Assembly (NCBI GenBank): GCA_965199945.1
Contig: OZ241354.1
Span: forward strand, 806,001-870,000
Source: VXYL01 sp965199945
Lineage (GTDB): Bacteria; Pseudomonadota; Gammaproteobacteria; Pseudomonadales; Azotimanducaceae
Length of the DNA stretch: 64,000 nt
Direction: 5' to 3'
Shown here: positions 1-9,476 of the stretch, one piece after another
How the letters are laid out: each line of letters starts with the position of its first letter
Numbering within the stretch: the stretch's first letter is position 1
Translations under genes and position numbers: made by a program
The notes under the pieces: model-generated
Told to the model about the DNA's origin: nothing
What the model saw: the letters and a program-made list of their open reading frames with translations, nothing else
The model's database searches: none

Positions 1-1509
1 GGCCGGCCGCGCAGGTTCTCCGCCAGCTTGCCCTTGGAGAAGGCGCAGAACTGGCACTTGAAGTAGCAGATGTTGGTGTAGTTGATGTTGCGGTTGACGA
101 CGTAGGAGACGACATCGCCGTTCTGCCGCTGCCGCAGCCGGTCGGCGGCCTGCACGACGGCGTTGAAGTCGTCGCCCCGGGCGCGGATCAAGCGCACGAT
201 CTGGGCTTCCGCCAAGTCCGGCGCGTCTTCGGCGTCGAAGCGGTCGAGGATGGCGCGAAGGTCCGCGGAAATCCGCTTCGGCGGCGCGTGGATGCGCTCC
301 AGCACGTCGGTGGGCGGCGGCGTGTCGTCGCCGGGGCACCAGTCGTCCGTGCGCGGCAGACCTTCGCCGTCGATCGCATCCAGCACGGCGCTGCGCAAGC
401 CTTCGTCCACCCAGGCGTCCACGTCGCTGGCGAAGCGCGGATAGATCGTCAGCCGTTCGTGCAGGGCCTTGCCGGCGGCGGCTGTCTCCCGGGCCAGCTC
501 GTCCAAGTGCGGCCACGGGGCCTCCGGGTTCACGAAGTCCGGCGTCAGGGGCGACACGCCGCCCCAGTCGTCGATGCCGGCGGCGATGATCTGCGGCAGC
601 ACCCCCGGGCTCAAGTTCGGCGGCGCCTGGATGCTCATCTCGGCGCCGAACAGAATCCGCGCCACGGCGATGGTCCACAGCAGCTCGTCCAAGTCCGGCT
701 CCGGCGCCTGGCGCATCTTCGTGCCGGGCTTGGCGCGGAAGTTCTGGACGATGATCTCCTGGATGTGGCCGTGCTCGGCATGGATGCGGCGAATGGCGAG
801 CAGCGATTCGATGCGTTCCAAGCGGGTTTCGCCAATGCCGATGAGAATGCCGGTGGTGAACGGCACCTTCGCCCGACCGGCGTCGGCCAGCGTGCGCAGG
901 CGCACGGCGGGAATCTTGTCCGGCGAGCCGTAGTGCGGCATGCCCTTCTCGGTCAGCCGCTCCGATGTCGATTCCAGCATGATGCCCATGGAGGGCGACA
1001 CCGGCCGCAGCTCGGCGATTTCCGCCGGCGTCATGTTGCCGGGGTTCAGGTGCGGCAGCAGCCCGGTTTCCTCGAACACGGCCTTGGCGGCGTCGCGCAG
1101 ATATTCGAGGGTTGTCGAATAGCCGTGCGCCGCCAGCCACTCGCGCGCCGCCCGATAGCGCAGCTCCGGCTTCTCGCCCAAGGTGAAGAGCGCTTCCTTG
1201 CAGCCCATCCGCGCCCCGTGCCGCGCCACTTCGAGCACCGCCTCCAAGCTCATGTACGGGGATTCCAGCTTGGAAGGCGTCTGCGCGAAGGTGCAGTAGT
1301 GGCAGACGTCGCGGCACAAATGGGTGAGCGGGATGAAGACCTTGCGCGAGTAGGTGACGAGGTTGCGGAACCCAGCGTCGCGCAGTTCGGCGGCAACGGC
1401 GGCAAGCGCTGCGGTGTCCGGGAAAGACGCCAGCGCGAGCGCTTCGTCGTCGGTCGGCGCAGAGCCTGCGCGAGCGCGCCGCAACAGTTCAGCGGTGCTA
1501 GCAGCCATG
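1..1509 (-). CDS. fbiC: FO synthase, fused CofG/CofH type (3' end cut by window)
   Basis: Radical SAM enzyme that makes FO (the 7,8-didemethyl-8-hydroxy-5-deazariboflavin core of coenzyme F420) from a 5-amino-6-ribitylaminouracil/tyrosine adduct. The frame stays open from the ATG at 1509 to the window edge (503 codons), so the C-terminus is missing. The CofG half has the first 4Fe-4S motif CRDVCHYC at residues 65-72. Just before the window edge a second cysteine motif, CYFKCQFC, marks the start of the CofH half, so both halves are one polypeptide, as in actinobacterial FbiC. F420 genes are patchy in proteobacteria, so transfer is plausible. The Rieske gene lies 42 bp upstream on the same strand. 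No other F420 gene is visible here. Confidence 0.9.
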
Positions 1510-1551
1510 CGAAGACGGTGCCATGTTGAGGACGAAACGCAGCCGATGCCG

Positions 1552-2748
1552 TCAGGCCGCTTCCACCGTCAGCAACTCCCGGCCGAGACCCTGGCGATGG
1601 GCGTTGTGGTAGTGCAGCAGCGCGGGTTCGTTGCGCCCGAAGAGCACATGGCTCTGAATGCCGGCGTCGGCGCAGCGCTGGGTCGATGCGGCCATCGCGT
1701 AGTCCTCCTTCTGCACCACCGCGTTGAAGCCGTCGAAGCGCTCCTCGAAGCGGTGGCCCGCGAAGAGTTGGCGCGCCTTCTCGGTGACGTAGAAGCTGTG
1801 CGCCGTATACGAGCGGCGCGGGTTGTCGCCGTCCGGGAAGATGCGCACGATGTCCACGGCCCCCGGATCGACCAGGAAGATCGTGTTCGGATAGACGAAG
1901 TAGACGGAGAGCGTCATCGACCGGAACGGCCATTCGTTGGCATCCGGCGTCTTGCCGTTCTTGCCGAGTTCCCCGAACTCCTCGAAGCGCTGCACCAGCG
2001 CGAACACCATGCGGTAGTTCATGCCGAACGTGTCGTGGGTTTGCAGGTTGCCGCGAATGTCGCTGGCCAGCGTGTTGCGGTGCAGAACGTCGAAGTGGTA
2101 GTTCTCGCCGAAGGTGTCGACGGCGAGCTTCCAGTTGATGTCCGCATGGATCGTCTGCGATGCGCCGTAGGAGTGGCTGGGCAGATCCCAGTGCGCCATG
2201 TCGTCTTCCAAGCCGGCGAGCATGGCATCCACGTCGATCGCGTCGCCCGGCGTCGGCCGCACCCACAGCATGCCGTGGCGTTCCGCCGCCGGCAGTTCGA
2301 TGAGGCCGAACCGCGTCTTGTCGATCTCCCCGAAGCGCTGCTCGCGGTTCACGGCGATGAGGTCGCCCGTGGGCGCGTAGGTCCAGGCGTGGAAGGGGCA
2401 GCTGAAGCGCTCGCGCTTGCCGTGGCCGTCCGGCACCACCTGGGCGCCGCGGTGCCGGCAGGTATTGGCGAAGGCGCGAAAGCGCCCTTGCTCGTCTCGC
2501 GTCATCAGGATGGGCAGGCCGGTGGCGCTGTCCGCCCAGTAGGTGCCGGGCTTCGGCAGATCGCTCGACAGCCCCATGAAGAGCGGCGTTTCGCGGAAGA
2601 ACACGCGGCGTTCTTCGGCCAGCAGGTTCGGGCAGGTGAAGTCCTCGAGCGGACTGCGCACGATGCCCTCGCCGTGTACTTCGCCGCCCCCTTGGTCGAA
2701 GCCGGTCTTCAGAATGCCCAGCAGCCGCTGGCTCTCTTCGATGCGCAT
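1552..2748 (-). CDS. Rieske [2Fe-2S] aromatic-ring-hydroxylating oxygenase, alpha subunit type
   Basis: 398 residues, the usual length for the catalytic subunit of a Rieske non-haem iron oxygenase. The Rieske cluster ligands are C97-x-H99 and C117-x2-H120 (CRHRG and CPFHAW). The mononuclear iron site is suggested by ENYHFDVLH near residues 215-223. The enzyme would use O2 and electrons from a separate reductase to hydroxylate or demethylate an organic substrate. No reductase or beta subunit gene is adjacent, so the substrate cannot be named. It lies upstream of the FO synthase gene on the same strand and may share its transcript. Confidence 0.9.
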   Translation of the reverse strand: MRIEESQRLLGILKTGFDQGGGEVHGEGIVRSPLEDFTCPNLLAEERRVFFRETPLFMGLSSDLPKPGTYWADSATGLPILMTRDEQGRFRAFANTCRHRGAQVVPDGHGKRERFSCPFHAWTYAPTGDLIAVNREQRFGEIDKTRFGLIELPAAERHGMLWVRPTPGDAIDVDAMLAGLEDDMAHWDLPSHSYGASQTIHADINWKLAVDTFGENYHFDVLHRNTLASDIRGNLQTHDTFGMNYRMVFALVQRFEEFGELGKNGKTPDANEWPFRSMTLSVYFVYPNTIFLVDPGAVDIVRIFPDGDNPRRSYTAHSFYVTEKARQLFAGHRFEERFDGFNAVVQKEDYAMAASTQRCADAGIQSHVLFGRNEPALLHYHNAHRQGLGRELLTVEAA

Positions 2749-2815
2749 GAACGCCCCTCCTAGTGTGCTTGTCTCCGTTGCTGCGATCCGTCGGCGGCGC
2801 GGATTGACGAAGACG

Positions 2816-3256
2816 TCAATGCGTGACGAACAGCCCGCTCAGCGTCGCCGGCGTCAAGGCCAGCGCAGCCGCCACGACGTTGAAGAAGCGCACCTCCTTC
2901 GCCGTCACCCGCTCGTCCGCCAGAATCACTTCCGCGAGCGCCTTGGCGATCTTCGCGCGGTCCTGGATGTCCAGCTTCTCCGCCACCCGCGCCAAGTTCC
3001 GTTCCAAGGGTGCGTCTTCGTAGATCTTCGAGTGCGCCGCCACGCGCACGTCGGCGGCGCTCACTTCCTCGCCGGTGGTCTTGGCGACGATCTCGCGCAC
3101 GGTGTCGATCTCGATGGGCTTGATGTTGGCGTCCGAATCCGTCGCCCGCGACAGCACCAGCAGCACCGTCTCGTTGAAGACGGCCTGCCGGTCCTCCGGC
3201 TCGGCCGCGCCCCCGCCAAGCAGCTTCAGCACATGGTTGAGTGTGGAGAGGATCAT
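2816..3256 (-). CDS. TerB-like (tellurite resistance B / DjlA-type) domain protein
   Basis: 146 residues, all-helical and soluble. The pattern 'LLVLSRATDSD', then alternating helices, then 'LADERVTAKEVRFF' near the C-terminus resembles the TerB fold (TerB and the N-terminus of DjlA), which often carries acidic metal-binding positions. The ATG at 3256 was chosen because it begins a compact hydrophobic helix (MILSTLNHVLKLL) typical of these small proteins; the longer upstream frame is low-complexity Arg-rich and unconvincing. The gap to the Rieske gene is 67 bp on the same strand. Function is unknown; no other ter genes are present. Confidence 0.75.
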   Translation of the reverse strand: MILSTLNHVLKLLGGGAAEPEDRQAVFNETVLLVLSRATDSDANIKPIEIDTVREIVAKTTGEEVSAADVRVAAHSKIYEDAPLERNLARVAEKLDIQDRAKIAKALAEVILADERVTAKEVRFFNVVAAALALTPATLSGLFVTH

Positions 3257-3462
3257 CGCGGCTCCTTGATGCCCGTGCGCGGTGCGCACCGTGCGGAAAG
3301 TCGGGCAGTATATCGCAGCAAGGCATGGGGCGGATGGCACCGGGCGCGTCGAAGTTGGCGGCGTAGGTTTTTCGGAATGCGCCCGCTGTCGGATACGGCA
3401 GGCGACCGCCCAGCGTGCGATGGTGGCAAGATGGCGCATCCACGGTGGCCTCGTCGGGCAGG

Positions 3463-5928
3463 ATGAAGACGCCGCAACTTGACATCGCGCGCCGCCGACC
3501 GGCGAGGCTCGCCTACCTGCTGCTCTCGCTGGGGCTGTCGTTCGGCTTCGTCGCCGTGGTGGCGGCGGTTGCTCACGCAAGCTGGTTTCGGCTGCCGGCC
3601 GGGGTGGCGGACTTGGACTACGTCTCGCTCGGGCGCGAGACCGCGGACGGCGCCTTCGAGCAGGTTTCCTTGGCGGATGCGCGGAACATTGCCGAGCGTG
3701 TGCCGGAACTGGCTTGGCTCTACCGCAAGCGGCTGCCGGACGTCGGCGGCGCGCCATCCATCCGCCTGCCCGACGGCGCCGAGCGCGAGGCGTGGCTGTT
3801 CGGCGTGCCGGGCGATTTCTTCGCCATCCTTGGGGTGCAGGCGCACATCGGGCGTCTGCAGGCGGCCGAGGGGCAGCCCGTCGTCGTCCTCGGCCATGCG
3901 CTGTGGCGCGACGCCTACGCTGCCGATGCCGACATCGCCGGCCAGTTCCTGCACATCGTGGACGGCGCATCCGTGCCCATCGCCGGCGTGGCGGCGTCCG
4001 AATTCGCCGGCATCGTGCCAACGCCGCCGAATGTCGCGTGGCTCCTGAATTCGCGCTTCGACATGTTGCCCTCGAACAGATTCGGCCCGGCGCGGGAAGT
4101 GTTCGAGCGCACGCCCAACGTGGGCTTGTTCGGTGTGCTCAAAGCGCCTGGCGGCGGCGCGGACACCACGGCCAAGCTCCGCGCCCTGACTGCCGACTAC
4201 CGCTTCGACGCCGAGATGATCTTGGTGGAGCGGGCCGCCGGCGACGGCGGCAACGCGGCAATGAAAACCCGTCACATGATCTCCTTCGGCGTCAGTCCGC
4301 AGGATCGGCTTGCGGTGGCAGATGGTCTGGAAACCAATCCGCCGCTGCGCCGAGAGGTGGCGCAGAAGATCGCTTGGCTGGCCAGCATCGTGCTGCTGCT
4401 CATGGCCATGACCTTGGTCTCCCTCGTGGACTTCATGATGGCGGAGCATGTCGCGCGCCAAGACGAGCAGGCCGTGCGCATCGCGCTCGGCGCCGCGCCC
4501 CTCGATGTGTTTCGGCAGACGTTGGCGGAAAACGCGGTCTGGCTGGCAGTCGTGGCGGCCGTGGCCTGGTTCGCGTTCGACTACATGGCCGAGGTGCTGC
4601 TCGGCATCGCGCCGTTCTCCACCTACATCGGCTCGCTCTCGGTCGCTGCGCAGCGAACGGGGCTGGGGATTGGCGCCGCGCTGCTGCTCGCTGCGTTCGC
4701 CGTCAGTTCCGCCTATCTCAGCTGGTTCGCAATGCGCGCGTCGCAGAGCTTCTCGGCAACGCGGGCGGTCTCCCGAGTGCCCCGGGCCATGCGCTGCGTG
4801 CTGCTCGCGGTCGCCGGCGCCAGCCTGCTGTTCGCGTTCTCTCTGGCCAGCCGCTACGCCGCCGACTCGCGGTTGTCTTTGGGGCTTGGCAATCCAGACG
4901 CGACGATCGTGCGGATTCAGCGCGAGATCCGCGACCCAACCCAATGGCGCCCGGCGATGGGCGTCGACGAGGCCATCGCGGCGATCCCGGGCGTAGCGGC
5001 GGCCGGGCGCGCGCTGCTGGGGCCGCTGGCCTATCCGCAGTGGGTCAACGGCAATCGCGGCACGGTGGCGAACCGGCCCGATCTGGCGGAGACGCCGTTC
5101 TTCCACAACCGCGCATCGCCGGGATTCTTCGCCGCGTTGCGGGTGCCGCTGTTGGCCGGCAAGATATTTGGGTCGGGTGTGAGCGCCGAGGCGGTCGTTT
5201 CCCGATCGGCGGCGGTTGCGCTCGCCGGAAGCCCCGACGCGGCATTGGGCACATCGTTGGCAATCCAGATGGACACCGACACGCGGCCCCGCGATCCGGC
5301 GATTGTCGTCGGCGTGGTGGAAGACATTCCCTACGGCAACTACGCGAACGCCGCGACGCGAGTCGTCTATTTCGACCCGGGTGGTTTCTTCAGCAGTTCG
5401 GGGACCTGGACGATCGACTACGCGGGGCCGCCAGCCGATCTGGTCGCGGCGCTGCAAGGGCTGCCGCAGCTCGCGGATTGGACGATCACGCTCTGGGATA
5501 CCCCGGCGACGACCTTCCGCAAGCAGTTCGTGGCTCGCCAGAGCGTGGAGGTCGTGCTCGCCGGGGCGTCCGCCTTCGCCTTGCTGCTCGCCTTGGCCGG
5601 CGTCGCCAACTCGCTGGCGCGAACCGTGGCGGAAGCGCGGCAGGCCATCGGCATCGCCTTCGCCCTGGGCGCGACCGCGGGGCAGGTCGCGCACCGCTAC
5701 TTCGGCGACATGCTGCGCGATCTGCTCGTCGCGGTGGCGTTCGTGAGCGCCGCCGCCGTCGTCGCCAAGCTGACGGCGCCGGACGTCGTCGCCGTGCTGG
5801 CCGCCTGGCAGTTGGCGCCGACGGCGCTCTGCCTTGCCGGCATCTGCGCTCTGCTGAGCTACGGCCTGGTGCGTCGATTGGCGCGCCGGAGTTCGGCGAA
5901 CACGTTGATCCACGGCGCCGCGGCGTAG
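3463..5928 (+). CDS. ABC transporter permease, FtsX/MacB type with duplicated halves (ADOP-like)
   Basis: 821 residues. One transmembrane helix at about 15-37 is followed by a large periplasmic MacB_PCD-like domain and a cluster of helices (about 305-450). A second periplasmic domain and a second helix cluster (about 700-810) then repeat this plan. Two MacB_PCD plus FtsX units in one chain match the 'duplicated orphan permease' (ADOP) family. The ATG at 3463 follows a GGCAGG site. The gene starts an operon with a membrane fusion protein (6 bp gap) and an ATPase, so it probably drives efflux of a peptide or lipophilic substrate. It is clearly paralogous to the permease at 10453-12846, sharing 'YVSLGR' and 'WFRLP' near the N-terminus and 'FVARQSVEVVLAGA' near the C-terminus. 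Confidence 0.85.
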   Translation: MKTPQLDIARRRPARLAYLLLSLGLSFGFVAVVAAVAHASWFRLPAGVADLDYVSLGRETADGAFEQVSLADARNIAERVPELAWLYRKRLPDVGGAPSIRLPDGAEREAWLFGVPGDFFAILGVQAHIGRLQAAEGQPVVVLGHALWRDAYAADADIAGQFLHIVDGASVPIAGVAASEFAGIVPTPPNVAWLLNSRFDMLPSNRFGPAREVFERTPNVGLFGVLKAPGGGADTTAKLRALTADYRFDAEMILVERAAGDGGNAAMKTRHMISFGVSPQDRLAVADGLETNPPLRREVAQKIAWLASIVLLLMAMTLVSLVDFMMAEHVARQDEQAVRIALGAAPLDVFRQTLAENAVWLAVVAAVAWFAFDYMAEVLLGIAPFSTYIGSLSVAAQRTGLGIGAALLLAAFAVSSAYLSWFAMRASQSFSATRAVSRVPRAMRCVLLAVAGASLLFAFSLASRYAADSRLSLGLGNPDATIVRIQREIRDPTQWRPAMGVDEAIAAIPGVAAAGRALLGPLAYPQWVNGNRGTVANRPDLAETPFFHNRASPGFFAALRVPLLAGKIFGSGVSAEAVVSRSAAVALAGSPDAALGTSLAIQMDTDTRPRDPAIVVGVVEDIPYGNYANAATRVVYFDPGGFFSSSGTWTIDYAGPPADLVAALQGLPQLADWTITLWDTPATTFRKQFVARQSVEVVLAGASAFALLLALAGVANSLARTVAEARQAIGIAFALGATAGQVAHRYFGDMLRDLLVAVAFVSAAAVVAKLTAPDVVAVLAAWQLAPTALCLAGICALLSYGLVRRLARRSSANTLIHGAAA

Positions 5929-5934
5929 GCAGAC

Positions 5935-7206
5935 ATGGCCGACGGCGACTACAGCATGGATCGGCCGCGCCCGGCGAGCGCACGGAACCTGATCCGCGCC
6001 TTGGCTTGGGGCGCGGCCGCACTCGCGGCGGTCGTCCTGTTCGTCGTCGCCGACCGCTTCTGGCTGCGCGCCGCCGCGGGTCTCGAACGCGCCGACATCA
6101 TGGTCGCCACGGTGGAACGCGGTCGGCTGCCCATCGACGTGCAGGGCGCCGGCGCCTTGGCGCCGGCCTCGGAACGCTGGATCGCCAGCCGCGTGCCGGG
6201 CGCGGTGCAGGACGTGTACGTCCGCCCGGGCCAGCAGGTGGCTGCGGGAACAACGGTCGTTCGGCTGGTCAATCCGCAACTGGAGCAGGCCGTCGTGCGC
6301 AGCCGGCTGGCCTTGGCGGAGGCCAATGCGGAACACCGCCGCAAGCTCTCCGACTTCACCGATCGACGCCTTGCGGCCGAGGCGCGGGTGCTGGACCGGC
6401 AGGCCAGCTACGACGAGAACCGTCTGCGGCTGGAAGCGCAGACCGAGCTGCGCGACACCAACGCGATCTCCGACCTCGACTACAAGAGCACGCAGATCCG
6501 CACCGAACAGGCGCGCCAGAACGTCGACTTCGAGCGCCGCCGCTTCGCCGAACTGGATGCTGCGCTGGCCGCCGAACTGGCCGCAAGCGAAGCCCGCCTG
6601 GCGGCCAGTGAAGCGGCCCTCGAGGATGCCGAACGGCAGCTTGGGGATTTGGCGGTGAGCGCCGACGCCGCTGGCACCCTGCGTGAGCTGCTGGTCGAGC
6701 CCGGCGAGCGCATCACGGCCGGCAAGCAAGTTGCCCGCGTGGTGGACAGCCGCTCCCTCGTCGGCGCGATTCGCGTGCCGGAATCCTACGCCGCGCGCTT
6801 GGCGGCTGGGCAGCGCGCCGTCGCCACGGTGTTGAACGTGGAGGTGCCGTGCGAAGTCGTGCGCGTCGACCCGGCGGTGACCCAGGGCAGCGTTGCCGTG
6901 GAGCTCGAGTTCGCGGCGCCGTTGCCGGCGGGAGCAAGGCCGGACCTCTCCATGCGCGCCGTCGTCACCGTCGCCGAACTCGACGACGTGCTGTTCGTCA
7001 GGCGGCCATCGCACGTCCGCGACGAGCGCCGGGCGGACGTCTTCCGCCTGGCGGAGGACGGCCAGAGCGCCATGCGAACGCCGGTGCGCTTCGGCTTCGG
7101 CACGCTGCGGGACATCGAAGTGCGCGACGGCCTGGACGAAGGAGACGCCATCATTCTGGGCAATACCGCCCGCTTCGAGGACGAGGAGACGATAGCCATC
7201 CGATGA
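5935..7206 (+). CDS. Periplasmic membrane fusion (adaptor) protein, HlyD/MacA family
   Basis: 423 residues. One N-terminal membrane helix at about 20-43 (ALAWGAAALAAVVLFVVADR) anchors it. A lipoyl-like half (from 'RGRLPIDVQGAGALAP'), a long coiled-coil hairpin at about 120-235 rich in Ala, Glu and Arg, a second lipoyl half and a beta-barrel follow. This is the normal order for MacA/HlyD adaptors, which link an inner-membrane ABC exporter to an outer-membrane channel. The stop codon overlaps the start of the ATPase gene (ATGA), indicating translational coupling. No TolC-like gene is in the window. Confidence 0.88.
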   Translation: MADGDYSMDRPRPASARNLIRALAWGAAALAAVVLFVVADRFWLRAAAGLERADIMVATVERGRLPIDVQGAGALAPASERWIASRVPGAVQDVYVRPGQQVAAGTTVVRLVNPQLEQAVVRSRLALAEANAEHRRKLSDFTDRRLAAEARVLDRQASYDENRLRLEAQTELRDTNAISDLDYKSTQIRTEQARQNVDFERRRFAELDAALAAELAASEARLAASEAALEDAERQLGDLAVSADAAGTLRELLVEPGERITAGKQVARVVDSRSLVGAIRVPESYAARLAAGQRAVATVLNVEVPCEVVRVDPAVTQGSVAVELEFAAPLPAGARPDLSMRAVVTVAELDDVLFVRRPSHVRDERRADVFRLAEDGQSAMRTPVRFGFGTLRDIEVRDGLDEGDAIILGNTARFEDEETIAIR

Positions 7207-7898
7207 ACGCCGACGCCCCTCTCGCGCAATTGCGCGACGTGAGCAAGGTCTTCACCACCGAGAAGGTGGAGACCCATGCCCTCGCCGATGTCTCCCTGGA
7301 GATTCGCCACGGCGAATACCTGCTGATCCAAGGGCCCTCCGGCTGCGGCAAGTCCACGCTGCTCGCCATTCTGGGCCTGCTCGAACAGCCGACCAGCGGG
7401 CAGTACCTGCTGCAAGGCGCGGACACGCGGGGCTTGAGCCTTGCCGAGCGCGCCCGCCGGCGCAACCGCACGCTCGGCTTCGTGTTCCAGTCCTTCAACC
7501 TCGTCAGCGACTTGACGATTGTGGACAACGTGGCGCTGCCGCTGCGCTACCGCAAGGGCGCCAAGCCGAGCCGCGCCGAACGCACGGAGAAGGCGATGGA
7601 TCTGCTGCGGCAGGTGGGCATCCCGCAGCGCGCCGAACACTATCCGGCGCAGCTTTCCGGCGGCCAGCAGCAACGCGCCGCGGTGGCGCGCGCCCTCATC
7701 GGCGAACCGGCGCTGCTGCTCGCCGACGAGCCGACGGGCAACCTCGATGCGGACTCCGAAGACACGGTGATGCAGCTGCTCGCCGACTGCCACGCCCAAG
7801 GCACCACCGTGTGCGTCGTCTCCCACAACGCCAAGTTCGACGCCGTGGCGACGAGAACGCTGAAGCTGGCGGAAGGCCGGCTGGCGCCGGAACGGTAG
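7203..7898 (+). CDS. ABC transporter ATP-binding protein, MacB/LolD type
   Basis: 231 residues, a single nucleotide-binding domain. Walker A is GPSGCGKST at residues 44-52, the Q-loop is in FVFQSFN, the signature is LSGGQQQR, Walker B with its catalytic Glu is LLLADEPTGNLD, and the H-loop is VVSHN. The DEPTGNLD wording is typical of LolD/MacB/FtsE ATPases, which pair with FtsX-type permeases. The start codon overlaps the stop of the adaptor gene. It probably powers the permease at 3463 and could also serve the paralogous permease at 10453, which has no ATPase of its own nearby. Confidence 0.93.
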   Translation: MNADAPLAQLRDVSKVFTTEKVETHALADVSLEIRHGEYLLIQGPSGCGKSTLLAILGLLEQPTSGQYLLQGADTRGLSLAERARRRNRTLGFVFQSFNLVSDLTIVDNVALPLRYRKGAKPSRAERTEKAMDLLRQVGIPQRAEHYPAQLSGGQQQRAAVARALIGEPALLLADEPTGNLDADSEDTVMQLLADCHAQGTTVCVVSHNAKFDAVATRTLKLAEGRLAPER

Positions 7899-7955
7899 CC
7901 GACCTGCGATGGGCAAGAAACTGGGCTTGATCGGCATGATCCTCGGCGCGTTGGG

Positions 7956-8324
7956 ATGACCGCAGTCACTATCCCGCTTGCCACCGGCGGCGACTGCGAC
8001 GGACTCAAAGGATTGGTCGGCGAGATGGAAGCGGAGTTGGCCGTGACCCAGGCGCGAGGTGCGGTACGGCGCGACGAGATAGAAGGGCGGAGCGCCACTC
8101 TGGACTCGGCCCGGAAGGCCCTCGCCGAGTGCGAGACGAGCAACCCCTACCTGTTGATCGCGGTGGCGCTCATTCTTGGGGCGGCGTGGTCGACGGTCGT
8201 GGTCGTGCATCTTCGCCGCCGCCGTCACAAGGCGTTCCGCGCGGTCGAAGCATCGCCGGCGGAATCCGGCCGCCGCCTTGCGCTGCGCACGGGCCCTCAC
8301 AGCACCAAGTTCAGGACGTTGTAG
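7956..8324 (+). CDS. Small hypothetical membrane protein, coiled coil plus one transmembrane helix
   Basis: 122 residues. The N-terminal half is charged and helical (about 20-60). A single hydrophobic helix (LLIAVALILGAAWSTVVVVH, about 65-84) is followed by an Arg-rich stop-transfer stretch. Its last 28 bp overlap the 3' end of the PhyH gene on the opposite strand. Just upstream, a 16-codon frame starting at 7909 (MGKKLGLIGMILGALG) ends in a TGA that overlaps this ATG. Read with a -1 shift, the two would give a longer N-terminal hydrophobic segment, so a short coupled leader or a sequence error is possible. No family recognised. Confidence 0.45.
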   Translation: MTAVTIPLATGGDCDGLKGLVGEMEAELAVTQARGAVRRDEIEGRSATLDSARKALAECETSNPYLLIAVALILGAAWSTVVVVHLRRRRHKAFRAVEASPAESGRRLALRTGPHSTKFRTL

Positions 8325-9424
8325 TCCTTCAACACCGTCTCTCGGTTGGTCTCGTTCCAGCGGTTGTCGTCTTCGAGCCCGACGAAGGGCTGGTAGCGGT
8401 ACGGCGTTTCGTTCGGAAAGCGTTGGGCGCGGGCGTCGATGGCCAGCTGGATGGTCCTTGAACGCCGCTCGATGCGTTGGGCGTCGTAGACAATGGTCTC
8501 GCCGTCGCGTTGCCGCTTGTACACGTTCAACACCGCGTCCCGGCGATGGAAGCCGAACACCACGGTGACGCGCCGTGCTTTGGATATGTTGGCGAACGAG
8601 CCGTGCAGCGCTTGGCGGTTGCAGATGGCCACGTCGCCCGCTTCGCAGAGCATGGGCACCGCGTCCGGCAGGCGGTCGGTGCCGCACGCGGCCACTTCCG
8701 CCTTGATGTCGATCTTGCCGCGCTTGTGGCTGCCGGGCACCACCCAGAGGGCGTTCTCCGGCGTCGTCGGATGTAGCTGCGCCATGTAGTTGAAGCCGTG
8801 GATGTCCTCATGCCAGCGCCGATGGCCCCAGTGCGTCGTGCCGTCCTGATGCCACGCGACGGAGGTGCCAAGCCCCGGCTCCTTGATCCAGATGGAGTCG
8901 GCGAACGGCGTGAAGTCCGCGCCGTTGATGCTCTCGGCGGCGCGCAGCAGATGCGGGTGTCCGTACAGCCGCAGGCAGGAATCCATGACGTGCAGAATGC
9001 CGTAGACGAAGTAGACGGTCCACGGCGGCGCATCGGCCGCCGGCGTCGGCTCGGCCATCTTCGCCGGATGGCGGCCGTTGTTCTTGTCCGTGCCGCCGTA
9101 GGGATCGGAGAGCGGCTTGCCGAAGGTGAACGGCGGAATCCGCAAATCCTGCCCGAAGGCCGGTCTGCCGCGCTTGTCCACGGTCGCGCCGGGTTCATGT
9201 GGCGCACGCGCCAGCAACGCAGCAAGTTCGCGCCGCAAGTCGTCGACTTCCGCACCTTGCAGCACGCCTTCCAGAATGTAGAAACCGTCGCGTCGGTAGG
9301 CGCTGGCGATGTCCGGGTGGAGATCTCCGGCGTCGTCGAAGCGCAACGGCCCGCGATTGCCGAGGTCAAGCGCGCGCGCTTCGCCGCGCGAGCAGTAGGC
9401 GTCCGTTGCTCTCCCCTCTCTCAT
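8297..9424 (-). CDS. Phytanoyl-CoA dioxygenase (PhyH) family Fe(II)/2-oxoglutarate oxygenase
   Basis: 375 residues. The jelly-roll iron-binding triad is visible as H192-x-D194 (WHQDGT) and a distal His at 274 (QALHGSF), with an Arg about ten residues later (KARRVTVVF) that would bind the 2-oxoglutarate carboxylate. Family members hydroxylate lipids, amino-acid derivatives or secondary-metabolite intermediates. The substrate cannot be inferred: neighbours are an export operon and a divergently transcribed TPR-like gene 52 bp away. The ATG at 9424 has no strong ribosome site; a later start would lose little known structure. Confidence 0.85.
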   Translation of the reverse strand: MREGRATDAYCSRGEARALDLGNRGPLRFDDAGDLHPDIASAYRRDGFYILEGVLQGAEVDDLRRELAALLARAPHEPGATVDKRGRPAFGQDLRIPPFTFGKPLSDPYGGTDKNNGRHPAKMAEPTPAADAPPWTVYFVYGILHVMDSCLRLYGHPHLLRAAESINGADFTPFADSIWIKEPGLGTSVAWHQDGTTHWGHRRWHEDIHGFNYMAQLHPTTPENALWVVPGSHKRGKIDIKAEVAACGTDRLPDAVPMLCEAGDVAICNRQALHGSFANISKARRVTVVFGFHRRDAVLNVYKRQRDGETIVYDAQRIERRSRTIQLAIDARAQRFPNETPYRYQPFVGLEDDNRWNETNRETVLKDYNVLNLVL

Positions 9425-9476
9425 GTAAGGTATCCGTGTTCCTCGGAGCGACTACGCTAGCGCATTCGGAGTTGGT

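Noticed and set aside
3253..7014. Very long open frame on the minus strand opposite the first permease and adaptor (1253 codons)
   Set aside because: Low-complexity, Arg/His/Gly-rich product with no recognisable domain; sits opposite strongly supported genes and is a product of high GC codon use.
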